Positions 10,762 through 18,736 of a stretch of 34,148 bases of DNA are shown here, piece after piece. The translations under genes and the position numbers were made by a program. Each line of letters starts with the position of its first letter. Within the stretch, counting starts at the first letter, position 1. The stretch is from Iodobacter fluviatilis. GTDB taxonomy: Bacteria > Pseudomonadota > Gammaproteobacteria > Burkholderiales > Chitinibacteraceae. Location of the stretch: contig NZ_UGHR01000008.1 of the NCBI RefSeq assembly GCF_900451195.1, positions 1-34,148 of the forward strand, written 5' to 3'. The notes beneath the pieces are model-generated. The model did no database searches. It was not told the DNA's origin and saw nothing but the letters and a program-made list of their open reading frames with translations.

Positions 10762-10813
10762 ATGGTTTGAAGCTTGGGTTTTAAACCCAAGCCCTTCCCT
10801 TAATTCAAACCAT
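10762..10813. other. Hairpin overlapping the 3' end of prlC
   Basis: A two-tier inverted repeat: outer arms atggtttgaa (10762-10771) and ttcaaaccat (10804-10813), inner perfect 9-bp stem gcttgggtt-tta-aacccaagc (10772-10792). The outer right arm contains the last codons of prlC. No T-run follows in the prlC direction, so it is not a standard intrinsic terminator; it may protect or end the transcript. Confidence 0.5.
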
Positions 10814-12833
10814 TATGTCTTAGCAAAGCCGCCACTTCTGGTTTACGGCCACGGAATGCAGTGAAGGAGTCGATGGCTGGGCGGCTGCCGCCCATGGCGA
10901 GGACTTCTTTTCTGAAGCGTGCGCCGGTGGCGGGGTCCAGAATCGATTTGCCAGCGGCAACGGCTTCTTCAAACGCAGAATAGGCATCGGCAGACAGCAC
11001 TTCCGCCCATTTATAGCTGTAATAACCTGCTGCATAGCCACCGGCAAAAATATGGCTAAATGTGTTAAACCAGCGGTTATAGCTAGGGGCGACTGGGGTT
11101 TCAAATTCGGCCACCAGCGCGGCATTTTGTGCGGTGGCGTCAATCGCTTCAGTGCTGGCGTGCAGCTCCATATCAAAGAGCGAGAGTAAAACTTGGCGCA
11201 CCATGGCGCTGCCGCTCATAAAGTTTTTGGCCGCCAGCATTTTGTCGAACAGCTCGCGTGGCAGGGCGTTGCCGCTGTCTACATGGTGGGTCAGATCTGG
11301 CAGTACTTGCCATTCCCAGCAGAAGTTTTCCATAAACTGGCTAGGTAGCTCGACCGCATCCCATTCCACACCGTTGATGCCCGATACGCCGGATTCATCT
11401 ACTTCAGTCAGTAAATGATGCAGGGCATGGCCAAATTCGTGGAACAGGGTGATCACATCGTCGTGCGTCAAGAGGGCCGGTTTGCCATCGACGCCTGCAG
11501 AGAAATTACACACCACCAGGGCAACGGGGTTTTGTACGTCGTCGCCTTTGCGATCGCGGCTCAGTACATCGTTCATCCACGCGCCGCCTTGCTTGCCGGT
11601 GCGCGCATAGAGGTCCAGATAGAGGCCACCCACGGCGCTGCCATCGAGGTTTTGCAGGGCGTAGTAATTGACATCTGGGTGCCACACCGGCGCGCTGGCT
11701 TTCACAAAGCGCAGGCTGTACAAGGATTCAATCACTTTAAACAGGCCAGATAAGACCGTTGGCTCGGTAAAGTAAGCTTTGACTTCTTGGGCCGAAAACG
11801 CATATTTGGCTTCGGAGAGTTTTTCGGCAGCAAAGCCATAATCCCAAACCGCCAGCTCGTCTAAGTCCAGCTGTTCTTTAGCGAATGCTTTGAGTTCTGC
11901 ACGATCTTTGGCCGCAAAAGGCTTGGCACCGTGGCCCAAATTACGCAGGAATTCTGCCACTTCGGCAGGCGTATCGGCCATTTTAGTGGCCAGTGATTCT
12001 TCGCCATAATTATTAAAGCCCAGCAATTGCGCCGCTTCTGTACGTAAGGCATGGATGCGCTTAATTAGTGGGCCGTTGTCGCGCTCTGCCGGGCCAAATT
12101 CTGAGGCACGGGTGGCATTGGCGTGATAAACCGTTTCGCGCAGCTTGCGGTTGCTACAGAACTGCATCACTGGGCCTTGGCTAGGCTGCTTTAGCGTGAC
12201 TTTATAGCCGGTTTTGCCGTCCGCTTCGGCGGCGCTTCTGGCGGCTGAAAGCCAGTCTTGCGGCAGGCCGTCTAGCTCGCTCAGTTCTTCAATATATAAA
12301 GCCCACTCATCGGTGGCATCCATCACGTTCTGGCCAAATTTCACCGTCAGCTCGGATAGCTCTTCGGCGATTTCGGCAAAGCGCTGTTTTTGTGCTTCGG
12401 GCAGCTCGGCACCGCTCAGGCGGAAATCTCGGAGCGTGTCTTCAATAATGGTTTTTTTTGCGGCGTTGTAGTCGGCAAATTCGTCGCTGGCAGCAATCAG
12501 CTTGTATTGCGCGTATAGCTGCTCGTTCTGGCCCAGCTCAGTATAAAAATTGGAAATGCGCGCGATATTGGCGTTATAAACCTCACGCAACTCTGGTGTG
12601 GTGACCACGCTTTCCAAATGGGCAACCACGCCCCAGGCTAAGTTGAGTTTGTCCAGCGCTGCATCCAGTGGCTCGACAAAGCTTGCCCATGTCGGGTTTT
12701 GCACTTGCTCGGCAGCGGCAACAGCGGCCGCAGAGCTGGCTAAAAGCGTGTCTAGTGCTGGGCTGACGTGCTCAGGTTTAACGCTTGGATAGTCGGGTAA
12801 TTGACCGCTTAGATTAAGAAGAGGATTAGTCAT
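10800..12833 (-). CDS. prlC: Oligopeptidase A (M3 zinc metallopeptidase)
   Basis: A 677-residue cytoplasmic M3 peptidase of the thimet-oligopeptidase fold, the usual length for oligopeptidase A. The zinc site is HEFGH (H465, E466, H469), with E495 in VELPSQFMENF as third ligand. Family hallmarks seen include KTGYKVTLKQPS and the tyrosine-rich FAGGYAAGYYSYKWAE near the C-terminus, which contributes to the active site. There is no signal peptide. In other bacteria the enzyme degrades signal-peptide fragments and short peptides. The start is the first ATG of the frame; the ribosome site is weak. The gene lies 104 bp behind the imelysin cluster on the same strand and could be read through from it, but function suggests it stands alone. 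Confidence 0.95.
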   Translation of the reverse strand: MTNPLLNLSGQLPDYPSVKPEHVSPALDTLLASSAAAVAAAEQVQNPTWASFVEPLDAALDKLNLAWGVVAHLESVVTTPELREVYNANIARISNFYTELGQNEQLYAQYKLIAASDEFADYNAAKKTIIEDTLRDFRLSGAELPEAQKQRFAEIAEELSELTVKFGQNVMDATDEWALYIEELSELDGLPQDWLSAARSAAEADGKTGYKVTLKQPSQGPVMQFCSNRKLRETVYHANATRASEFGPAERDNGPLIKRIHALRTEAAQLLGFNNYGEESLATKMADTPAEVAEFLRNLGHGAKPFAAKDRAELKAFAKEQLDLDELAVWDYGFAAEKLSEAKYAFSAQEVKAYFTEPTVLSGLFKVIESLYSLRFVKASAPVWHPDVNYYALQNLDGSAVGGLYLDLYARTGKQGGAWMNDVLSRDRKGDDVQNPVALVVCNFSAGVDGKPALLTHDDVITLFHEFGHALHHLLTEVDESGVSGINGVEWDAVELPSQFMENFCWEWQVLPDLTHHVDSGNALPRELFDKMLAAKNFMSGSAMVRQVLLSLFDMELHASTEAIDATAQNAALVAEFETPVAPSYNRWFNTFSHIFAGGYAAGYYSYKWAEVLSADAYSAFEEAVAAGKSILDPATGARFRKEVLAMGGSRPAIDSFTAFRGRKPEVAALLRHNGLN

Positions 12834-12937
12834 TCGGCTGGCTCGTGTGTAGTGGTGTGGGTATTTGTATCGTAGATGCGAGCGATTTGCCTTTATTTCA
12901 AGCCATCACGCCATTAGTTCACTGAATAACTTGGCGT

Positions 12938-13978
12938 TCAAACCAAAATCAGGTGGTTGTCCCATTTAATGCCGGTGTGGCTGGAGATCGGCGTTAGTGT
13001 GCCGTCTTCTGGGTCAAGCAGGGTAATGATGCCCAGCTCGGTGCTGATATAGGCTTTGTTTTTCCATGGGGCGATGCCTGCGGGGCGCAGCAGGCCGCTT
13101 TGCCTTTGGGCTTTGCCTTGGCTGTCCCAAATAGCCAGCGCATTGCCTTCCAGACAGCTGAGGATAAATTGCGTGCCAACGGCGGCGATGCTGGCGGCGT
13201 AGCCCCCTAGGCCTAGCACGGTTTCAGCGATGCTCAGCTTCCCATCCCGCAAGATGGCTAGGAGTGGCGCATCGTCCACGCTTTGGCCCGTAGGGGATTC
13301 GGCCTGAATGGCGATGCCGAGCGCACCATCGCGGCTGAGTGCTAGATGGCGCAGGCTAAGGTTTGTGTCGGGCAGGCTATGTTCGCTGATCTTTTGCCCA
13401 GATGGCCAGGCTAGCAGCACAACGCTGGGCTGCATGCTGGCTAGATTCAGCTTTTCGCGCCCGCTCGCAGGCAGGGTAAGGATGCCACCGTTGGCAATCG
13501 CCAGTGTGTGGGAATCAATAAACAGCAGCTCGTGCGGGCCTATGCCGTGGCTGGGTAGCTCGCCCAGTCTTTGCAGGGTTTGCGGGTGATAAAGACCGAT
13601 GATGCCTTGGCCAGTCTGGATATTGTTTTCGCTGGTGAGCAGGGTGCGGCCATCGGGGCTGAGTACGGCGTGGCCAAAGAAATGACGGTTTTCTGTGGCG
13701 GCGATTTGCCGGACGATCTCTCCCGTTTGCCAGTTGATGCGCATCATCCAATAGCCGGGGCGACGAGCTAATAAAATAGCTTCCTTGCCTGCAATGGGGA
13801 TGATGCCGTGGCCGCGCGTGGGTGTGGCAATCGCCGAGCCGCCCACTGCGCCAAAGTGTTTATCCAATTGGGCTGCGAGTAAAACTGGCGCTGCTTCACC
13901 CGCTGCCCAGGCGGGCAGTGGCAGGGCTAAGAGCGCTAGGCTTTGCAGCAGGCGGCGGCGGCTCAGCTTAATCGCCAT
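12938..13978 (-). CDS. DUF1513 protein, Tat-exported, of the imelysin iron locus
   Basis: A 346-residue protein with a twin-arginine leader (SRRRLLQSLALLALPLPAWA, cleavage near 25), so it is probably exported folded to the periplasm. The body shows WD-like beta-propeller strands (AVLSPDGRTLLTSENN, GHGIIPI, SLRHLALSRDGALGIAIQ) and ends in SSHTGIKWDNHLILV, typical of the DUF1513 family. Such proteins are commonly the last member of imelysin/DUF1111 clusters that respond to iron; the biochemical role is unknown. Its ATG overlaps the stop of the upstream imelysin gene by 11 nt (ATGGCGATTAA), a strong sign of translational coupling. Confidence 0.85.
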   Translation of the reverse strand: MAIKLSRRRLLQSLALLALPLPAWAAGEAAPVLLAAQLDKHFGAVGGSAIATPTRGHGIIPIAGKEAILLARRPGYWMMRINWQTGEIVRQIAATENRHFFGHAVLSPDGRTLLTSENNIQTGQGIIGLYHPQTLQRLGELPSHGIGPHELLFIDSHTLAIANGGILTLPASGREKLNLASMQPSVVLLAWPSGQKISEHSLPDTNLSLRHLALSRDGALGIAIQAESPTGQSVDDAPLLAILRDGKLSIAETVLGLGGYAASIAAVGTQFILSCLEGNALAIWDSQGKAQRQSGLLRPAGIAPWKNKAYISTELGIITLLDPEDGTLTPISSHTGIKWDNHLILV

Positions 13979-14954
13979 CAGACTCAGACAATCCTAAAGT
14001 CAGGTCTAAAGCTTCGGCAACATCGGTTTCAATGCTGTGTTTCAGCTGCTTAATACTGGCTAGATAATGGCTGCGTGCTGCACTGGCAGCGGGGCTGTCG
14101 AATGCTTCTGGAATACTGGCTTGGGCTGATTTTGCATTGCTAAGGGCTTGTTTTACTTTGGTGATGATATCGGGCTTATCGGCCAGCAAAATGCCGATGC
14201 CTCCACCTGGGCTAAATAAGGTGTTGTCGATGGCGTTGAGTACGGCCATAGAGCTGGCCTTACCTGTGCCACTGCGCCATTCGGCAAAGGCGGTCCGGCT
14301 CGCTTCTTTGGGTAGGCGTTTAGCTTGGCTATCCAGTGCGCCCAGCATCAGGTTGAGTGTTTCTGCTAGTAAGTTTTGGCGGAAAAATGGGTTTTCTGCG
14401 CCCAATTGTTCGCGGTAATAGCCCCAGCCATCGTTAAGCAGCGCGATGTCGCTGACAATACGCTCGCTAATGCCCACTAGATAAAGGCAGCGCTCTTTGG
14501 CTTTAAGCTTTGCCAATTGGGCTTTAGGCTCGCCATTGCCCCAAAGCAAGTATTCGGCGGCGGGCAGGCCGCGGGCTCCTACATTGCGCTCATCTAAGCC
14601 CTTGGGGATCATGGCTTCAATATCATCTGGACGAGTTGGCCAAAAGTCGATTTTACGGCCGGTTCTTTCTAAAATGATTGGCCCGCCCGGGGCGGCATCC
14701 ATTGCATGCCAAGCTAGGGCTGTTTTTTTCCAAGCGTTACGGGTGGTGGCGAGGTTTTTTTCTGTTGTGGCAGCGCAAAAGGTTTTGCTCTCTGCGGCAA
14801 AGGCATTGCTGGCTTTGACCAAGGCCTGATGGCGCGGCAAATAAGCTTCGTCCAGCCAGCGCACGCTAAATTCAGGCGAGGGTAGTACGGGCTCCGCATA
14901 GGCTTGAGCCATGCAAATCATCAGGGCGGCGGTGATGCATTGTTTAAGTTGCAT
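13968..14954 (-). CDS. Imelysin-family periplasmic protein (second copy, lacks HxxE histidine)
   Basis: A 328-residue imelysin (peptidase M75 family). A Sec signal peptide (MQLKQCITAALMICMAQAYA) is followed by the helical imelysin body with WLDEAYLP, AWKKTALAWHAMD, DFWPTRPDD and RGLPAAEYLLWGN. The GxHxxE signature of canonical imelysins is GLPAAE here (129-134), with Pro in place of His, so putative metal binding at that site is probably altered; this looks like a subfamily trait. The start is set at ATG 14954. The longer open frame to 15086 runs through a palindromic repeat and has no leader there. It follows the DUF1111 gene after about 260 bp containing that repeat and overlaps the DUF1513 gene. 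Role: presumed periplasmic iron handling. Confidence 0.82.
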   Translation of the reverse strand: MQLKQCITAALMICMAQAYAEPVLPSPEFSVRWLDEAYLPRHQALVKASNAFAAESKTFCAATTEKNLATTRNAWKKTALAWHAMDAAPGGPIILERTGRKIDFWPTRPDDIEAMIPKGLDERNVGARGLPAAEYLLWGNGEPKAQLAKLKAKERCLYLVGISERIVSDIALLNDGWGYYREQLGAENPFFRQNLLAETLNLMLGALDSQAKRLPKEASRTAFAEWRSGTGKASSMAVLNAIDNTLFSPGGGIGILLADKPDIITKVKQALSNAKSAQASIPEAFDSPAASAARSHYLASIKQLKHSIETDVAEALDLTLGLSESDGD

Positions 14955-15052
14955 GGGGGTACCTAGTGTAAGGAAGGCGTATCTTTTAATTAAACGTTCA
15001 CCATGAAAGCAAGCACGCAGATTTTTTTCCCGCAATTCTAAATCGCATCTTG

Positions 15053-15117
15053 TAGGAGTGGCTTTATCCGCGAAAGCGTAGCTCATCGTACTGCATTCGC
15101 GGATAAATCCGCTCCTA
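15053..15117. repeat. REP-like palindrome
   Basis: The 22-bp arms taggagtggctttatccgcg(aa) at 15053-15074 and (tt)cgcggataaatccgctccta at 15096-15117 are complementary at 20 of 22 positions around a 21-nt loop. The taggag...ccgcg core matches the style of Pseudomonas REP elements. It sits inside the iron locus between the DUF1111 gene and the second imelysin gene. Confidence 0.75.
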
Positions 15118-15216
15118 GGTCAGTGTTTTTGCTGCATTGATGTCGATTTAAAATGACTGGTTTTCTTTGTGTAACTCCACATCCTCCATGGTTCAAGATT
15201 CAGGTTTGTGTGTGCT

Positions 15217-16617
15217 TTACAGCGACTGCAAAAATTTCAGTAAATTATCTCTGTCGGCTTTAGATAATTTCAACACCGCTTGTTTGGCGTTTTCTGCCTC
15301 GCCACCATGCCAAAGCACGGCTTCCATTAAATTACGGGCGCGACCATCGTGCAGATAATTGCTGTGCTCATTCACCGCAGGGACTAAGCCTAAGCCCCAC
15401 AGCGGCGGTGTTTTCCACTGCTGGCCATTGGCTTTCCCGTCAGGGCGGCCATCGGCTAAGCCAGCTCCCATGTCATGCAGCAGCAAGTCTGTATAGGGCC
15501 AGATTTTTTGTGCGGATAAGACCGGCACAGGTTTAAAGTTGCCCGTGGTATAGCTGGGTGTATGGCAGCTTACACAGTTACTTTCTTTAAAGACTTGCTT
15601 GCCACGCAGCACATCCGGGTTTTGCGGATCACGACGAGAAGGCACGGCTAAGGTGCGGCTGTATAAAATCACTTTATCCAGTGTTTTGTCGCTGATTTCT
15701 GGCTGGCCGCCATTGGGTGCACGTAGGCAGTCCTTCTGGGCTGGCATGCATTCTTCCTTAGGGAAATGCTTGGAAGTAATGCCAATATCGCCATTGAATG
15801 CGCCTGCGGATTGATGGGCGACGGTGGCCACATTGGCTTTCCAGCCAAAGCGGCCCAGCATGGTTTTATTGGCGTAAACATCGTGCACATAATTGGGCTG
15901 CCCCTTAATGCCCAAGCCTTCGGCTTTTTGCCTTGCTGCATTGGCCAGAATATCTTTTCCGCTGATGGCTTCCAGTAAGCCAAGACCGATCATTTGCGGA
16001 GCCACGCGGGGGGAAATCATCAGCTTAGGGTGGGTTTTGCCATAGGCTAGGTCAGTTAGCGTGTAAGTGGGCGCGCGCAGGCTGTATTTTTCCCCATCGG
16101 CAAATTGCCCTGCGATTTCACGGTAAGTGATTTGAACCTTACCCTCGGGCTTTACGCCATCGACCGCATCATTATTAAACTGGCCGCCATATCGCGGGTC
16201 GGGTTTATTGCCGGGTATGGACAGGCGTAAGAGTAAAGACAGCGGCTGCTCGTCTTGCAAGCCATTTGTAAAGCTCGGCGGCGAGCCACGGCCGTCTTCG
16301 GTATGACAGGCGCCACAGGAGCGGGCCACAAAATGCGGCCCCAGGCCATCTCTGGCCGTGGTAGAAGAAGGCGCGGCAACCCAGGGCTTTTTAAAGAAGG
16401 AATTGCCGACAGCAAAATCGGTTTTTTGCTGCTCGCTCAGGGCTTCAGCATCCAAAGAAAAAGCATTGCGGCCATGGTCTTCTGTGGTGGCTGCTGCGCC
16501 ACCGGGGCGGTCTTCACCTTCTTCAAACGGCGCTAATGTGCCTGTGCCGTAGGCAATCGCGGCTGACGCAAGTAAAACCGAACTGAAAAGGGCAAAGCGG
16601 AGCGGTGTTGGTTTCAT
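15217..16617 (-). CDS. Di-heme DUF1111 cytochrome c family protein (thiol oxidoreductase-like)
   Basis: A 466-residue exported di-heme protein. It starts with a signal peptide (MKPTPLRFALFSSVLLASAAIA). Heme-binding motifs are CGACH (C101, C104, H105) and CVSCH (C348, C351, H352). Other DUF1111 marks are RDGLGPHFVARSC, WKTPPLWGLG and YLHDGRARNLMEAVLWHGGEA. The family is annotated as putative thiol oxidoreductase and is related to di-heme peroxidases; the true reaction is not established. A periplasmic redox role, possibly changing iron oxidation state for the neighbouring imelysins, is inference. The start is the ATG at 16617 rather than a TTG six codons earlier. The preceding imelysin gene ends 68 bp upstream, consistent with one operon. 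Confidence 0.9.
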   Translation of the reverse strand: MKPTPLRFALFSSVLLASAAIAYGTGTLAPFEEGEDRPGGAAATTEDHGRNAFSLDAEALSEQQKTDFAVGNSFFKKPWVAAPSSTTARDGLGPHFVARSCGACHTEDGRGSPPSFTNGLQDEQPLSLLLRLSIPGNKPDPRYGGQFNNDAVDGVKPEGKVQITYREIAGQFADGEKYSLRAPTYTLTDLAYGKTHPKLMISPRVAPQMIGLGLLEAISGKDILANAARQKAEGLGIKGQPNYVHDVYANKTMLGRFGWKANVATVAHQSAGAFNGDIGITSKHFPKEECMPAQKDCLRAPNGGQPEISDKTLDKVILYSRTLAVPSRRDPQNPDVLRGKQVFKESNCVSCHTPSYTTGNFKPVPVLSAQKIWPYTDLLLHDMGAGLADGRPDGKANGQQWKTPPLWGLGLVPAVNEHSNYLHDGRARNLMEAVLWHGGEAENAKQAVLKLSKADRDNLLKFLQSL

Positions 16618-16685
16618 GGTGGCTCTAAAAAGCAAATACCCTGCCAGCAGGTGAACGCGAGCAGGGTGGTCATTGAAGAGGGGGG

Positions 16686-17849
16686 TTAAGGCTGCTTGGT
16701 GCTCAGTCGTTTTACGCCAAGTGTTTCGGCTGCTGCGACCAGATCCTTACCCTGTTTTTTTAGTGCGTCGATTACGGCTTGCACCCGCTTGCGGCCCGGC
16801 GCATCTTTTTTACCGATGATTTCCTGATCAAATGGAGCCTGAATTTCATTCGCCAGTTTCAGGCTTTGGAGAATATCCGCACTCACCAGATCGGCAACAG
16901 CAGGGTTCTTTTGTGCGACCAGTGCTTTCAGGCTGGCCCCTTCCAGTGTCTTGCCGTCTTTGCCTGTGTAGCGGCCTTCCCATACGTTTTGCATGCCGAC
17001 CACATCGCCAATGATGTCGCGGTGGGTGTTGTCAGAAAAGCAGGAGTGTTCGTCTTCTTGGTTTTGGGTATCCATCGCGACTTCCATGCGCTGGCCTGCT
17101 AGCTCGCCACGGGTGAGCACGCCCAAGCCCGTGAGGGCTTTTTTCAGGCTTTCTTTATCCCCTGCGACAAATTTGCTGCGGTAGTTTTGTTCCGCAGGCA
17201 TCCATTGTTTGGCTACGTTTTCTAGATCTTCGATCATTAAGCCGGTAACCACTTTCATGTACTGACGGCGGCGGTCTGCATTGGGCGCTTTACCATCAAT
17301 AAAGTCTGTGAACTGACGGTCACCCGGGCCTTTGGCATTAAAATCTTGGCCCCAGAGTAAAAACTCAATGGCGTGCCAGCCGGTGGATACGTTTTCTTCG
17401 CCGCCTTTTTCGTTCAGGGATTTAAGTTTGTCTTTAGTGATGGCCACTTTAGGATTATTGATAATCCCTGCTTTGGCTTTGCCTTTTACATAATCAATAT
17501 AGCTTTCATCGATTGGCCAGGCATTGATTCGCGCTTCCGGCCCTTGGGCATCATCAATCGGGCCAGAGTAGAAGCGGTAAGCTTCTGTTGGCAGATAGAA
17601 TTCACGGGCAGCCAGCCAGGCTTTGCGCGCAGCAGCAAGGCTTTCTGCACTTGGCGCGGCTAAAAAGGCGTCAATCACGGCTTGCATTTCACGGGCAGCA
17701 GCAATGCTGTCGCTATAACTGGCATAAACCACGTTTGAATAGTGTTCGAGTACGGCGCTGTTGGTAATTTCTGTAGCTTGAGATGGTAAGGCAGTTGCAA
17801 ATAAACTGGCTGCAAAAGCGCTGCAAAGAAGTCGATTCAAACGTGTCAT
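16686..17849 (-). CDS. Imelysin-family periplasmic protein (first copy, HxxE intact)
   Basis: A 387-residue imelysin with a Sec signal peptide (cleavage near SQATE, about 25) and the complete GxHxxE signature GWHAIEFLLWGQD (G157, H159, E162). Other family segments are FYSGPIDD, INAWPIDESYIDYV and DTQNQEDEHSCFSDNTHRD. These helical-bundle proteins occur in iron-uptake loci and are thought to bind metal outside the cytoplasm; peptidase activity in the family name is doubtful. It is the first gene of the minus-strand cluster imelysin, DUF1111, imelysin, DUF1513. A Fur-box-like sequence lies 29 bp ahead of its start, so iron repression is likely. Confidence 0.9.
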   Translation of the reverse strand: MTRLNRLLCSAFAASLFATALPSQATEITNSAVLEHYSNVVYASYSDSIAAAREMQAVIDAFLAAPSAESLAAARKAWLAAREFYLPTEAYRFYSGPIDDAQGPEARINAWPIDESYIDYVKGKAKAGIINNPKVAITKDKLKSLNEKGGEENVSTGWHAIEFLLWGQDFNAKGPGDRQFTDFIDGKAPNADRRRQYMKVVTGLMIEDLENVAKQWMPAEQNYRSKFVAGDKESLKKALTGLGVLTRGELAGQRMEVAMDTQNQEDEHSCFSDNTHRDIIGDVVGMQNVWEGRYTGKDGKTLEGASLKALVAQKNPAVADLVSADILQSLKLANEIQAPFDQEIIGKKDAPGRKRVQAVIDALKKQGKDLVAAAETLGVKRLSTKQP

Positions 17850-17877
17850 TTATTGTCTCAGACCGATGGCATAAAGT

Positions 17878-17896
17878 AATAATGATAATGATTCCT
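17878..17896. promoter_or_regulatory. Candidate Fur box in the imelysin / carbonic anhydrase intergenic region
   Basis: The sequence aataatgataatgattcct contains consecutive AATAAT and GATAAT hexamers and then gATTcct, a good match to the Fur consensus GATAATGATAATCATTATC in its left two thirds. It sits 29 bp upstream of the imelysin start and 76 bp upstream of the divergent carbonic anhydrase start. The iron locus is the likely target. Confidence 0.68.
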
Positions 17897-17972
17897 ATGT
17901 AATGTGCAATATATTATTCGTAATATCTTGTGCGTGATCACTTACAATAGGCTTTTAAAAAGGATAAAAATC

Positions 17973-18506
17973 ATGGCGATTGGCGTATTCGATGGCATCA
18001 AGCCTGAAGTAAAAGCAGGTGCCTGGGTGCACGATTCGGCGCAAGTCATTGGCGAGGTGCTGCTGGGTGAAAATGCCTCGGTATGGCCAGGCGCGGTGAT
18101 ACGTGGCGATGTAAACGCAATCAGCATAGGCAAAGACAGTAATGTGCAAGATTGTGCCGTACTGCATGTCACCCACAAACGTCCTGATGATCCGGCTGGT
18201 GCGCCGCTGGTGATTGGCGAGCGGGTGACGATTGGCCACGGCGTAATGCTGCATGGCTGCACCATTGGCAATGAGTGCCTCATTGGTATGGGCACCATAG
18301 TGCTAGATAGAGTGGTGATTGAAGACCGAGTGATGATTGGTGCGGGCTCTTTAGTGCCGCCCAATCGCCGTCTTGAATCGGGCTGGTTGTATATGGGCCG
18401 CCCGGCAGAGAAAAAACGCTTATTGAATGAGGCCGAGCTGGCCAATTTCAATTATTCAGCCGCGCATTATGTACGGCTGATGGCAAAGTATCGTGATGCT
18501 GAGTAA
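17973..18506 (+). CDS. Gamma-class carbonic anhydrase family protein (YrdA-like)
   Basis: A 177-residue left-handed beta-helix protein. Hexapeptide repeats run from about 20 to 135 (VWPGAVIRGDV, IGERVTIGHG, IGNECLIGMGTI, IEDRVMIGAGSLV). Likely metal ligands are H65 in the VLHVTH segment, H89 in IGHG and H94 in MLHGC; the trimeric fold binds one metal per subunit interface. The sequence is close to the YrdA/PaaY group (RLESGWLYMGRPAEKKR), where carbonic anhydrase activity is often weak or unproved. It is cytoplasmic, without a signal peptide. The start at 17973 has aaaAGGa 10 nt upstream; the longer frame begins with GTG in the promoter region and is rejected. It is divergent from the imelysin locus. 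Confidence 0.9.
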   Translation: MAIGVFDGIKPEVKAGAWVHDSAQVIGEVLLGENASVWPGAVIRGDVNAISIGKDSNVQDCAVLHVTHKRPDDPAGAPLVIGERVTIGHGVMLHGCTIGNECLIGMGTIVLDRVVIEDRVMIGAGSLVPPNRRLESGWLYMGRPAEKKRLLNEAELANFNYSAAHYVRLMAKYRDAE

Positions 18507-18518
18507 TCATTGAAGTGG

Positions 18519-18541
18519 CCGGGTGAGGATGAGTCACCCGG
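18519..18541 (+). terminator. Hairpin behind the carbonic anhydrase gene
   Basis: A perfect 8-bp stem ccgggtga-ggatgag-tcacccgg lies 13 bp after the carbonic anhydrase stop codon. There is no T-run behind it, so it is a possible weak or non-canonical terminator. Confidence 0.45.
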
Positions 18542-18736
18542 TGCAAATGAGCCCAAGCGAAAACGCGCTACAGAAGTGTTGTTGGGCCATTTCACCTCAG
18601 TACCCGCTTGCTGATAAAACGGCATGCGCTTTTTGAGCAGGAAGAGTGAAAAGCAACAAGTTTTAAAGACAGAATCAAATGGCTAAATAACGCGCTGGCT
18701 TTATAATCGAGGCTTGTTCTCAGACAGGTTTTAGTA

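Noticed and set aside
14955..15086. N-terminal extension of the second imelysin
   Set aside because: It runs through a REP-like palindrome and would bury the signal peptide.
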